A stretch of DNA of 6,231 nucleotides. Source: Oscillibacter sp. (GTDB lineage Bacteria > Bacillota > Clostridia > Oscillospirales > Oscillospiraceae). Location of the stretch: positions 2,650-8,880 of the forward strand of contig DPGF01000116.1 in NCBI GenBank assembly GCA_003522105.1. Reading direction: 5' to 3'. Under the pieces are notes generated by a model. That model worked only from the letters and a program-made list of their open reading frames with translations, searched no databases and was not told the DNA's origin. Position 1 is the first letter of the stretch, and each line of letters starts with the position of its first letter. A program made the position numbers and the translations under genes. Shown here piece by piece: positions 1-6,063 of this stretch.

Positions 1-281
1 TCGTAGGAGAGCGTCTGCATCTCGATGTGCGCGCTGTAGATCATCTTGACGCCGCGCTCGGAAAGGCTCTTGTCGATACCCGAGCCTACCTGCCCATCGC
101 CGTTCCACGCACCCGCGTCTTCCGCTTCGTCATCTGTTGCGCTAAAGTCGTAGTCTTCTTTCGCCGATTCATAGCCGTTGTAGTCGCCCGTCATCGTATC
201 CGAGCCAGCAGACTTCGCGCCGCAGGCGGCAAGGGACAGCGCCAGCACCAGCGCGAGCAAAAGGGTCAAACATCTTTTCAT
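1..281 (-). CDS. DUF4349-like lipoprotein, N-terminal part (cut by left edge)
   Basis: The first 93 residues of a secreted lipoprotein are visible; the rest lies beyond the window. The start ATG at 281 follows a good ribosome binding site (GAGGTG, about 7 nt upstream). A basic MKR start, a hydrophobic stretch (residues 5-19) and the lipobox L17-A18-A19-C20 indicate a signal peptidase II signal, with Cys20 lipidated and the protein anchored to the outer face of the membrane. Residues 21-75 form a low-complexity, Asp/Glu/Gly-rich linker. From about residue 77 the segment ERGVKMIYSAHIEMQTLSY resembles the beginning of the DUF4349 domain, whose members often open with a K-x-I-Y-x-A strand after such a linker. 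Exact function of that family is unknown; it is typically a membrane-anchored extracytoplasmic protein with a coiled coil and a C-terminal membrane helix, neither of which is visible here. It may be co-transcribed with the upstream yfbR-like gene, since no terminator is seen between them. The lipoprotein call is firm, the domain name moderate. Confidence 0.8.
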   Translation of the reverse strand, partial: MKRCLTLLLALVLALSLAACGAKSAGSDTMTGDYNGYESAKEDYDFSATDDEAEDAGAWNGDGQVGSGIDKSLSERGVKMIYSAHIEMQTLSY

Positions 282-377
282 CTTCTTTCACCTCACTCTT
301 AATTTGGGGGCTTGCAAAGGTTTAGACGTTCATTTTGCGAAAAAAGTTCCGAAATTCCTTGTTTTTCTTATTCCAGC
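282..377. other. Short intergenic gap between yfbR-like gene and lipoprotein
   Basis: This 96-nt AT-richer gap separates two minus-strand genes. I see no stable GC-rich hairpin followed by a T tract, so there is no obvious intrinsic terminator. I also see no convincing paired -35/-10 boxes in front of the lipoprotein. The only clear signal is the lipoprotein's ribosome binding site at its left end (about 288-295). Read-through from the mtaB unit is therefore the simplest explanation for expression of the lipoprotein gene, but a weak promoter cannot be excluded. Confidence 0.45.
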
Positions 378-946
378 TCATCGAGCGTCATCGAAAAGCT
401 CTCCATACAGTGTGATCATGAAGTAGTCGAGCTCCGGCATTTTCATCTCATTCAGCGCGCGGCGCGTCTGCTCCGCGGCCTTTTTGAACTCCATATTGCC
501 CGCCTTGAGCTCTTCGACGCACTTGATGTAGGCCGAGAGCTTGTCCGCCGCTTTGACGAGCTTTTTCGTCGTCTCGTCCTCGATCTTGATGATCGGCTCA
601 TAGTCCGCGCGCAGCGCTTCGGGCAACATGGAAAGCAGCTTGTCGCCCGCCACGGTCTCCACCTTGCGGTAGGCGTCGCGGATCTCGGGGTTGTAGTACT
701 TGATGGGCGTCGGCATGTCGCCGGTCAGGATCTCCGTCGCGTCGTGGTAGAGCGCCGCGACCGCCACGGCGTTTGCATCGGTCGGACATCCCGTAACACG
801 CGCGTGCGGATCAGCGCGAGCGCGTGCGCGAGCACCGCGACCATGTGGCTGTGCTCCTGAATGTTCTCCTCTTCCGTGTTGCGCATCAGCGCCCAGCGCT
901 TCACGCAGCGCATACGGGAGATATAGGCGTAAAAATGATTCGCCAT
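378..946 (-). pseudogene. yfbR: YfbR-like HD-domain 5'-deoxynucleotidase, frame disrupted
   Basis: YfbR enzymes are cytoplasmic, metal-dependent phosphohydrolases that remove phosphate from deoxynucleoside 5'-monophosphates. Two adjacent frames together give an almost complete homologue. The first (ATG at 946) encodes MANHFYAYISRMRCVKRW, the R17-W18 pair, and E31-H32 of the first metal-binding His. The second (readable from about 779 to the stop at 378) encodes DANAVAVAALYHDATE with the HD dyad, then GDMPTPIKYYN, KAADKLSAYIKCVEEL with the later conserved Asp, and ELDYFM. As written, the first frame runs out of register near 780-799 and ends at a stop at 725-727, giving 73 residues that lack the HD motif. 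Repaired, the protein would be about 188-189 residues, close to E. coli YfbR at 199 (from memory). A ribosome binding site precedes the ATG, and the gene follows mtaB by 4 nt. Both halves are well conserved, so the lesion is recent or is a sequencing error. Confidence 0.85.
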
Positions 947-950
947 CGTC

Positions 951-2237
951 TCATTCCTCCAACTCGCCGCGAAGTCCGCCGCCGTCGACCGCCGTGATCT
1001 TCACGTTCTTTACCTCATTGTGCAGCCCCTCACTCGCAACAGAGACCTCCATATAGTTCGGCGCGTGACCCGCACTGCCGTCCTTGCGGTCACGCTCGAA
1101 GAGCACCGGGAAGGTCTTGCCCACGCAGCGCGTAAGGTACACTTCGTGCATCTCCTTGGCAACGGCCGCGGCGCGCGCGGCGCGCTCCTCACGCACGGGC
1201 ATATCGACCTGCCGCATCTCGGCAGCCTTCGTGCCGGGGCGGATGGAGTAAGGGAAGACGTGCATCTCGGCAAAGCCGACGCGCGCGATGAAGTCGAGCG
1301 TCTGCGCGAATTCCTCCTCCGTTTCCTCAGGAAAGCCCGTGATGAGATCGGTCGTGATGGCAGGATCGTCAAAATATTTGCGCAGCAGCTCGCAGGACTC
1401 CATAAAGCGCGCCGTGTCGTACTTGCGGTTCATGCGCTTTAAGGTCGCGTCGCAGCCCGACTGCATCGAAAGATGGAAGTGCGGGCAGAGGTACTTGAGC
1501 TTTGCCGCGCGCGCGCAGAATTCCTCCGTGATGGTACGCGGCTCGAGCGAGCCGAGGCGGATGCGCATCTCGCCGCCCTCGCGCGCAATGAGCTCCAGAA
1601 GGTCGATGAGCGAGGTGCCGTCCTTGAAGTCCGAGCCATAGGACGAAATTTCGATGCCCGTGACCACGATTTCGCGGTAGCCCTCCTCGCGCAGCGCCCT
1701 CACCTGCTTTGCAGCTTCCTCCATCGGCAGCGAACGCACGCGCCCGCGCGCGTAGGGGATGAGGCAGTAGGTGCAGAAGTTCACGCAGCCGTCCTCGACC
1801 TTGAGCATCGCGCGCGTGCGGTTCACCATGCCGCCCGCGGGCAGCACCTCAAACTCGCGCCGCTCCCACACGTCGTCCACGTTGACGATGTGCGTCTTTT
1901 CGCGCGCCGCGTGCTCCAAAAGGTCAATAAAGTGCGAGCGGTCGTTCGTGCCCGCGATCACGTCGAGATCGAGCTTTTTCACATCCTCCGGGTGGGTCTG
2001 GGCGTAGCAGCCGCAGGCGGCGATGACTGCCGCCGGGTTGCGCCGCTTGGCCTGGCGGAGCATCTGGCGCGACTTTTTGTCGCTCACCGCCGTCACCGAG
2101 CAGGTGTTGACAACGTAAATATCCGCCGTTTCTTCAAAGTCAGTGAGTGTATGCCCGCGGTGCCTCAGCTCCTGCTCGAGCGCCTGCGTTTCGTATTGGT
2201 TCACCTTGCACCCGAGGGTGCAGATCGCAACTTTCAT
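951..2237 (-). CDS. mtaB: tRNA t6A37 methylthiotransferase MtaB (radical SAM)
   Basis: MtaB converts N6-threonylcarbamoyladenosine at position 37 of ANN-decoding tRNAs to the 2-methylthio form (ms2t6A), using two 4Fe-4S clusters and S-adenosylmethionine in the cytoplasm. The 428-residue protein has the family layout. An N-terminal UPF0004 domain opens with CTLGCKVNQYET and carries cluster cysteines C10, C46 (VVNTCSVT) and C77 (CGCYAQ). A radical SAM domain has the CX3CX2C motif C151/C155/C158 in GCVNFCTYC. A C-terminal TRAM RNA-binding domain covers about residues 365-428. LGCKVNQYE and the length (B. subtilis YqeV is about 450) favour MtaB over MiaB or RimO. I place the start at the ATG at 2237, because the family begins MKVAICTLGCKVNQ. 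The frame stays open up to a GTG at 2297, but that codon has no ribosome binding site. The chosen ATG has AAGGA about 11 nt upstream, rather distant. It is the first gene of the leftward unit, with a predicted promoter at 2337-2365. Confidence 0.95.
   Translation of the reverse strand: MKVAICTLGCKVNQYETQALEQELRHRGHTLTDFEETADIYVVNTCSVTAVSDKKSRQMLRQAKRRNPAAVIAACGCYAQTHPEDVKKLDLDVIAGTNDRSHFIDLLEHAAREKTHIVNVDDVWERREFEVLPAGGMVNRTRAMLKVEDGCVNFCTYCLIPYARGRVRSLPMEEAAKQVRALREEGYREIVVTGIEISSYGSDFKDGTSLIDLLELIAREGGEMRIRLGSLEPRTITEEFCARAAKLKYLCPHFHLSMQSGCDATLKRMNRKYDTARFMESCELLRKYFDDPAITTDLITGFPEETEEEFAQTLDFIARVGFAEMHVFPYSIRPGTKAAEMRQVDMPVREERAARAAAVAKEMHEVYLTRCVGKTFPVLFERDRKDGSAGHAPNYMEVSVASEGLHNEVKNVKITAVDGGGLRGELEE
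955..960 (-). promoter_or_regulatory. Ribosome binding site of yfbR-like gene inside mtaB
   Basis: The minus strand reads GGAGGA here, 8 nt before the ATG at 946. It lies within the last codons and just before the stop of mtaB (951-953). Ribosomes finishing mtaB would be placed directly at this site, so translation of the two genes is probably coupled. It also confirms the ATG at 946 as the nucleotidase start. Confidence 0.75.
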
Positions 2238-2256
2238 GTGTGCCTGTATCCTTTTC

Positions 2257-2269
2257 CGCAAATTTTGCG
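2257..2269. repeat. 13-nt dyad CGCAAA-T-TTTGCG in mtaB leader
   Basis: A perfect inverted repeat with 6-nt arms and a single central base sits in the untranslated leader of mtaB, next to the AAGGA ribosome binding site (about 2249-2253). As RNA it could form at best a 4-bp stem with a 5-nt loop, or a competing CCGC/GCGG stem with flanking bases. As DNA it could be an operator. No specific regulator is recognised, and it could be chance. Confidence 0.3.
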
Positions 2270-2318
2270 ACAAGCGGCTTTTTTCTGCTTCTTTCACCGC
2301 AAAGCTGCCGCGCCGCCC

Positions 2319-2346
2319 TTGCTTTTTTCTTTATATATTGTATAAT
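2319..2346 (+). promoter_or_regulatory. Predicted sigma-A promoter for desulfurase-MATE unit
   Basis: -35 TTGCTT (2319-2324) and a consensus -10 TATAAT (2341-2346) are separated by 16 bp within an AT-rich stretch. The start of transcription would be near 2353, about 37 nt before the desulfurase ATG. It shares its core with the divergent mtaB promoter. Confidence 0.65.
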
Positions 2347-2365
2347 CATTTGAGCGATCTGACAA
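2337..2365 (-). promoter_or_regulatory. Predicted sigma-A promoter for mtaB unit
   Basis: On the minus strand, -35 TTGTCA (2360-2365) and -10 TACAAT (2337-2342) are separated by 17 bp, each one mismatch from consensus. Transcription would start near 2330, leaving a leader of about 93 nt before the mtaB ATG. The -10 box overlaps the -10 box of the opposite promoter by two base pairs. Confidence 0.65.
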
Positions 2366-2389
2366 GTCCAAAGAAAGGATTTTCCCGAT

Positions 2390-3523
2390 ATGATCTATCT
2401 CGATCACGCGGCCACCACCCCCGTCCCCGCAGAGGTGGCACGTTCCGTTTACGATACGCTCTTTTCCGGCTGGGGCAATCCCAGCTCGCAATACCCCATC
2501 GGCAAAGATGCGCGCGACGCTGTAGGCGCTGCACGTGAAACAGTTGCCGCGGCGCTCGGCTGCAAGGCGTCCGCGCTGATCTTCACCTCCTGCGGCTCGG
2601 AGAGCGACAACTGGGCCATTCGCCTTGCTCTTCATCAGAATCGTCATGCAGGCAAGCACGTCATCACGACCGCTGTGGAGCACAGTGCCATTCTGGAGCC
2701 CTGCAAGGCACTCGAGCAGGAGGGCTGTTCCGTCACGTATTTGAAGCCCGACAAAAACGGCAACATCACCGTCTCTCAGGTGGAAAACGCCCTGCGGGAC
2801 GACACCGCGCTCGTTACGATGATGCTCGTGAACAACGAAACAGGCTGCATCTTCCCCGTTGCCGAGGTCGCACAACTCTTAAAGGAGAAAAAATCCCGCG
2901 CGCTGCTTCACACCGACGCGGTGCAGGGTTTTTTGAAAATTCCCTTCCGCGCAGATACGCTCGGCGCGGATCTTATCTCCATCAGCGGGCATAAGGTCGG
3001 CGCGCCCAAGGGCATCGGCGCACTCTACCTCGGCGGGCGCGTGCGCGCGCCGCAGCCGCTCATCTATGGTGGTGGGCAGGAGCAGGGGCTCCGCTCCGGC
3101 ACGGAGGCTACGGGTCAGATCGCAGGCTTTGCCAAGGCGGTCGAGCTGCGATGTGAGCATCTCGATGAAACACTCGCGCACATGGCGGCCATCAAGGCCT
3201 ATGCCGAAGAAACGCTGCTCGCCCTCGGCGGCGTTGTCCGCGTTGGCAACGGACAGGCACCTCACATTCTGTCCGTCTCGCTCGTCGGCTATCCGTCGGC
3301 CAATGTCGTCGCAGAGCTTGGCTCTCAGGGCATCTGCATTTCCGCCGGCTCTGCCTGTCACCGCGGGCAGCTGAGCCACGTCTACCGCGCGATGGGTCTT
3401 GACAAAAAGACCGCCGCGGGCGTTCTGCGCATCAGTTTCGGCCCCGAAACGACGAAAGAGGACATCGACGTGCTCACCATAGCGCTCAAGGCGCATCGCG
3501 ACACGCGCTTCCCCATGCTGTAA
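2390..3523 (+). CDS. Cysteine desulfurase, NifS/IscS-like (class V aminotransferase fold)
   Basis: This PLP enzyme takes sulfur from L-cysteine, forming alanine and an enzyme persulfide that feeds iron-sulfur cluster or thio-cofactor synthesis. The 377 residues show the full family pattern: opening MIYLDHAATTPV; VEHSA with H98, which stacks on PLP; NNETG at 148-152; HTDAVQ with D176, which contacts the PLP ring; SGHK with K202, the Schiff-base lysine; GGGQEQGLRSGTE (227-239); and SAGSAC with C323, the persulfide cysteine. The loop after C323 (HRGQLSHV) is about two residues shorter than the usual form ending LEPSHV, as in some clostridial homologues. The ATG is supported by AAAGGA at 2374-2379. 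It heads a plus-strand unit with the MATE gene 22 nt downstream and is divergent from mtaB, whose Fe-S clusters need such sulfur. No iscU/sufU scaffold gene is adjacent, so its dedicated partner (cluster assembly, tRNA thiolation or other) cannot be told from context. I therefore give no specific symbol. Confidence 0.93.
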   Translation: MIYLDHAATTPVPAEVARSVYDTLFSGWGNPSSQYPIGKDARDAVGAARETVAAALGCKASALIFTSCGSESDNWAIRLALHQNRHAGKHVITTAVEHSAILEPCKALEQEGCSVTYLKPDKNGNITVSQVENALRDDTALVTMMLVNNETGCIFPVAEVAQLLKEKKSRALLHTDAVQGFLKIPFRADTLGADLISISGHKVGAPKGIGALYLGGRVRAPQPLIYGGGQEQGLRSGTEATGQIAGFAKAVELRCEHLDETLAHMAAIKAYAEETLLALGGVVRVGNGQAPHILSVSLVGYPSANVVAELGSQGICISAGSACHRGQLSHVYRAMGLDKKTAAGVLRISFGPETTKEDIDVLTIALKAHRDTRFPML

Positions 3524-3535
3524 TTCTAAAATAAC

Positions 3536-3541
3536 GGAGGT
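3536..3541 (+). promoter_or_regulatory. Strong ribosome binding site of MATE gene
   Basis: GGAGGT lies 4 nt before the ATG at 3546 and 13 nt after the desulfurase stop. It fixes the MATE start and shows that this gene is initiated independently even though the two genes probably share one transcript. Confidence 0.7.
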
Positions 3542-3545
3542 CGAC

Positions 3546-4925
3546 ATGTTCTCCTATCTGCATCAGCCCAAAGGCTTTTACAAGCGTCTCTTCCTGCTGG
3601 CGCTGCCGGTCATCGTCCAGAACTTTATCACCACATCCCTCGGCTTTTTGGATACCTTCATGGTCGGGCTTCTCGGCAGCGACCAGATGTCCGCCGTCAC
3701 GGTAGCAAATGTGCCGGTCTTTATCATTCAGCTCATCGTTTTCGGCCTGCAAAGCGGCTCAAGCGTACTCATCAGCCAGTACTGGGGGCGCGGCGACCGC
3801 GAGAGCATCAACCGTGTCATGGGCATCGGCTTTTTCATCGCAGGCGGTGTAAGCGTGCTGTTCGCCATCGTTCTGTGTGCGTTCCCCGCGCAGGTGCTCT
3901 ACCTCATCACAGACAATCTGACGCTTGTGGAGCTGGCCGAGCCGTACCTGCGCATCGTCGGCTTCTCCTACATTTTCAACTCCATCTCTTCCATCTACAT
4001 CGGTATGCAGCGCAGCATCGAAAACCCGCGCTTCGGCATGATCGTCTTTGCCACTTCGATGCTCTGCAACACCATCGGCAACTATGTGCTCATCTTCGGC
4101 AAACTCGGGCTGCCCGCGCTCGGCATCACCGGCGCGGCGGTGGCAACGCTATTGTCCCGCGTGGTAGAGTTTGTCATTGTGGTTTTCTATGCTTTCCGCT
4201 GCCGCACGATGCCGCTCATGCCTCACGCCATTTTCCACCCCGGCATGGATATGCTGCATCGCTTCCTGCGTTACAGCGCGCCGGTGCTCATCAATGAAAC
4301 GCTCTGGGGCACGGGATTTTCCCTGATCACCGTTATCATGGGCCACATGGCGGAAAGCTCCGATCTCATCGCCGCCTATACGCTTGCGGGCAACATCGAC
4401 CGGCTTGTGACCTCCGGTCTTTTCGGCGTTGCGGCGGCAACCGCCGTCATCATCGGCAAAGAGATCGGTCTTGGCAACCTCAAAGGCGTCTACAACATTG
4501 GAAAAGCGCTTTGCTTCACAGCGCTTGCTTTCGGCGTGCTGCTCGGCCTGCTTGAGTATGCGATGTTTGCCACGCTCATGCGCCCGTTCGTCATGCCGCT
4601 CTTCTCACTCTCGGCAGTCGCTGAGCATCTGTGCAGCGTAATGCTGCTCTGCTATGCCTGTTCGATCCCGCTCCACAGCTTTTCGACCACGATGGCTGTT
4701 GGCGTGCTGCGCGGCGGTGGTGATGTGAATGCCTCGCTTGTGATCGACAATGTTCCCCTCTGGTTCGGTACGCTGCCGCTCATGTGCCTTTTGGGTCTTG
4801 TGCTCAAGGTTCCGAATGAGGTATTCTGCCTGTGCCTGATGATCGAGTACATCCTCAAAACACCCCTTGGCCTGATCCGCCTGCGCTCCGGCAAGTGGAT
4901 CCACGACATTACCCGCATCGAATAA
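3546..4925 (+). CDS. MATE-family multidrug/cation antiporter
   Basis: MATE proteins are inner-membrane pumps that expel cationic drugs or metabolites in exchange for Na+ or H+. The 459-residue length and roughly twelve hydrophobic segments match the family. Visible hallmarks are the first-helix segment LALPVIVQNFITT with following D36 (GFLDTFMVG); QYWGRGD at 78-84 after helix 2; the internal-repeat copy RYSAPVLINETLWG (242-255), whose E251 matches the cation-site acidic residue in helix 7 of NorM-type members; and VLRGGGD at 387-393 in the second half, equivalent to the conserved G-x-x-R-G-x-G-D pattern. The two halves (about 10-220 and 235-445) are the expected repeats. It is the second gene of the desulfurase unit; no functional link between the two is evident. 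It is closed by a strong hairpin right after the stop. Substrate cannot be inferred; many clostridial genomes carry several paralogues. Confidence 0.93.
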   Translation: MFSYLHQPKGFYKRLFLLALPVIVQNFITTSLGFLDTFMVGLLGSDQMSAVTVANVPVFIIQLIVFGLQSGSSVLISQYWGRGDRESINRVMGIGFFIAGGVSVLFAIVLCAFPAQVLYLITDNLTLVELAEPYLRIVGFSYIFNSISSIYIGMQRSIENPRFGMIVFATSMLCNTIGNYVLIFGKLGLPALGITGAAVATLLSRVVEFVIVVFYAFRCRTMPLMPHAIFHPGMDMLHRFLRYSAPVLINETLWGTGFSLITVIMGHMAESSDLIAAYTLAGNIDRLVTSGLFGVAAATAVIIGKEIGLGNLKGVYNIGKALCFTALAFGVLLGLLEYAMFATLMRPFVMPLFSLSAVAEHLCSVMLLCYACSIPLHSFSTTMAVGVLRGGGDVNASLVIDNVPLWFGTLPLMCLLGLVLKVPNEVFCLCLMIEYILKTPLGLIRLRSGKWIHDITRIE

Positions 4926-4927
4926 GC

Positions 4928-4959
4928 AAAAGAGGAAGGCTGCCGCCTTCCTCTTTTTT
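4928..4959. terminator. Bidirectional intrinsic terminator between converging genes
   Basis: A 13-bp perfect stem (4928-4940 pairing with 4945-4957) has a 4-nt loop TGCC and a GC-rich top. On the plus strand it ends in TTTTTT (4954-4959) and closes the MATE gene, whose stop lies 2 nt before the stem. On the minus strand the same stem ends in TTTT followed by GCTT and closes the EamA gene, whose stop is at 4963-4965. One hairpin serves both converging genes. Confidence 0.9.
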
Positions 4960-4962
4960 CTC

Positions 4963-5931
4963 TTATGTGCTTTTTTCTTTCACTCTCTCCTGCCGCATCT
5001 CGCGCAGCACCGGCACACTGACACACAGCGACGACGCCACAAAAAGTGCAATGCCGATCATACGGTTGACGCTGATGTGCTCGTGGTACACGGCTACTGC
5101 CAGCGCCGTTGCCAGAATAGGCTTGACAAGGTAAACGAACGAAGCCTCGGTCGCGGAGGTATACTCCGTGACCTTCGCCGTAAGCAAAAAGCCAAGTCCT
5201 GCGCAGCCGATGCCGACATGGCACAATAGGAGTGTCGATCTGAGCGTAAAGCCCGAAAAGAACGGGACGCCGGCAAAAATATCCAAGCCCAGACCCTTAT
5301 AAAGCGCGCCGACCGCCGGGATCTCGCCGAGCAGCAGCAACACGAGCATTTCCAGTCCCCCGACAAGGATGTTAAAATCCGCGATCACCATACTTCCCAG
5401 CCTGCCGACACGCAGCTTGCAGAGCGTGCCGTACATCGCGAAAAGGATCGTCGCAGCAAGGATCTCCAGAAAGCCGCGGAGACTGATCTCAAGCTTTGCA
5501 GGATTGAGAATGAAGAGGATACCGATGACCTCCACGCCGATCGCCAACAGGTGATTTTTCCTGAGCGGCTCATGCAGAATAAGATGTGCCGCCGCCAGGG
5601 CAAAGACGGGATTTCCCGAGTAGATGACCGATGTGGCTGAGGCGTCCATGTGCAGCACCGCCATCTGCAAAAGCGACATATGCAGTGTGACCGTCAGAAA
5701 TCCAAGGAGGGCGAAGTATCCCCAGTCAGACTTTGTAAGATGAATGCCGCGCTCTTTCAGGTCTTTCAAAGCAAACGGCAGCAGCGCCAGCGCACCGAGC
5801 AGTACGCGCTCGACCGTCACCTGCATGGGCGCGAACGCGCCGCCGAGGGCCTTGAGCGCGACCTCGGTCGTAGAATAGAGCATGGCAGCCAGCAAAATAT
5901 AGAGGTAACCCCGTTTTCGATTCGTCATCAT
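4963..5931 (-). CDS. EamA/DMT-superfamily permease
   Basis: This is a 322-residue inner-membrane protein with ten predicted helices arranged as two EamA repeats. The first, about residues 8-143, has the opening GYLYILLAAMLYSTTEVALK and ends with LHEPLRKNHLLAIGVEVIG. The second, about 152-306, ends with the matching VKPILATALAVAVYHEHIS then a G-x-x-L-F-V-A-S helix. The P-x-x-A-x-x-x-A-x-x-x-x-x-E pattern near the end of each repeat is typical of drug/metabolite transporters, which usually export amino acids or other small metabolites. A short charged tail (310-322) should be cytosolic. Two ATGs in a row (5931 and 5928) follow GGGAGG at 5938-5943; either could be used, and I list the first. It has its own promoter (5970-5998), and its terminator is shared with the converging MATE gene. 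It stands alone, so the substrate is unknown. Confidence 0.92.
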   Translation of the reverse strand: MMTNRKRGYLYILLAAMLYSTTEVALKALGGAFAPMQVTVERVLLGALALLPFALKDLKERGIHLTKSDWGYFALLGFLTVTLHMSLLQMAVLHMDASATSVIYSGNPVFALAAAHLILHEPLRKNHLLAIGVEVIGILFILNPAKLEISLRGFLEILAATILFAMYGTLCKLRVGRLGSMVIADFNILVGGLEMLVLLLLGEIPAVGALYKGLGLDIFAGVPFFSGFTLRSTLLLCHVGIGCAGLGFLLTAKVTEYTSATEASFVYLVKPILATALAVAVYHEHISVNRMIGIALFVASSLCVSVPVLREMRQERVKEKST

Positions 5932-5969
5932 CTTCTTCCTCCCGCGCCCGCCTATGGCGAGGCAGCATC

Positions 5970-5998
5970 ATTGTATGCCCCGCCGCGTGGAAAAGCAA
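5970..5998 (-). promoter_or_regulatory. Predicted sigma-A promoter for EamA permease
   Basis: On the minus strand, -35 TTGCTT (5993-5998) and -10 TACAAT (5970-5975) are 17 bp apart. Transcription would begin near 5963, about 32 nt before the start codon. It lies just downstream of the terminator of the preceding gene, as expected for an independent unit. Confidence 0.65.
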
Positions 5999-6011
5999 CC
6001 AGAACTCTGCA

Positions 6012-6044
6012 AAAAAGCCGCTCTGCAAAGCAGAGCGGCTTTTT
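6012..6044 (-). terminator. Intrinsic terminator after SDF symporter gene
   Basis: A perfect 15-bp stem (6012-6026 pairing with 6030-6044) has an AAA loop (TTT when read on the minus strand), a GCCGCTCTGC core and, on the minus strand, a run of T starting in the stem and continuing to 6011. It lies 19 nt past the stop of the rightmost gene and insulates the EamA permease from it. The opposite strand also has a T run, so it could act in both directions, but no plus-strand gene ends here. Confidence 0.88.
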
Positions 6045-6063
6045 GACAATGTGGCAGGAAAAA

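Noticed and set aside
598..789. A 63-codon minus-strand frame starting MSDRCKRR within the yfbR-like gene
   Set aside because: It is not a separate gene. It is the third frame through the same locus and is only of interest for reconstructing the lesion near 780-800.
312..860. A 182-codon plus-strand open frame opposite the yfbR-like gene
   Set aside because: Composition is Arg/Leu/Val-rich without a domain. The opposite strand encodes clear YfbR motifs, so this is a shadow frame.
1140..1830. Dense GCGCGC runs in mtaB, considered as a repeat or Z-DNA tract
   Set aside because: They fall in phase with Ala and Arg codons of a conserved protein and have no regular unit; codon bias explains them.
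1473..2345. A 290-codon open frame on the plus strand opposite mtaB
   Set aside because: It lies fully antisense to a protein with complete family motifs. Its translation is rich in Arg, Ala, His and Val with no recognisable domain, as expected from the shadow frame of a GC-rich gene.
2879..3547. A 222-codon open frame on the minus strand opposite the cysteine desulfurase
   Set aside because: It is antisense to a well-supported gene, has no ribosome binding site or motif, and is explained by codon bias of the real gene.
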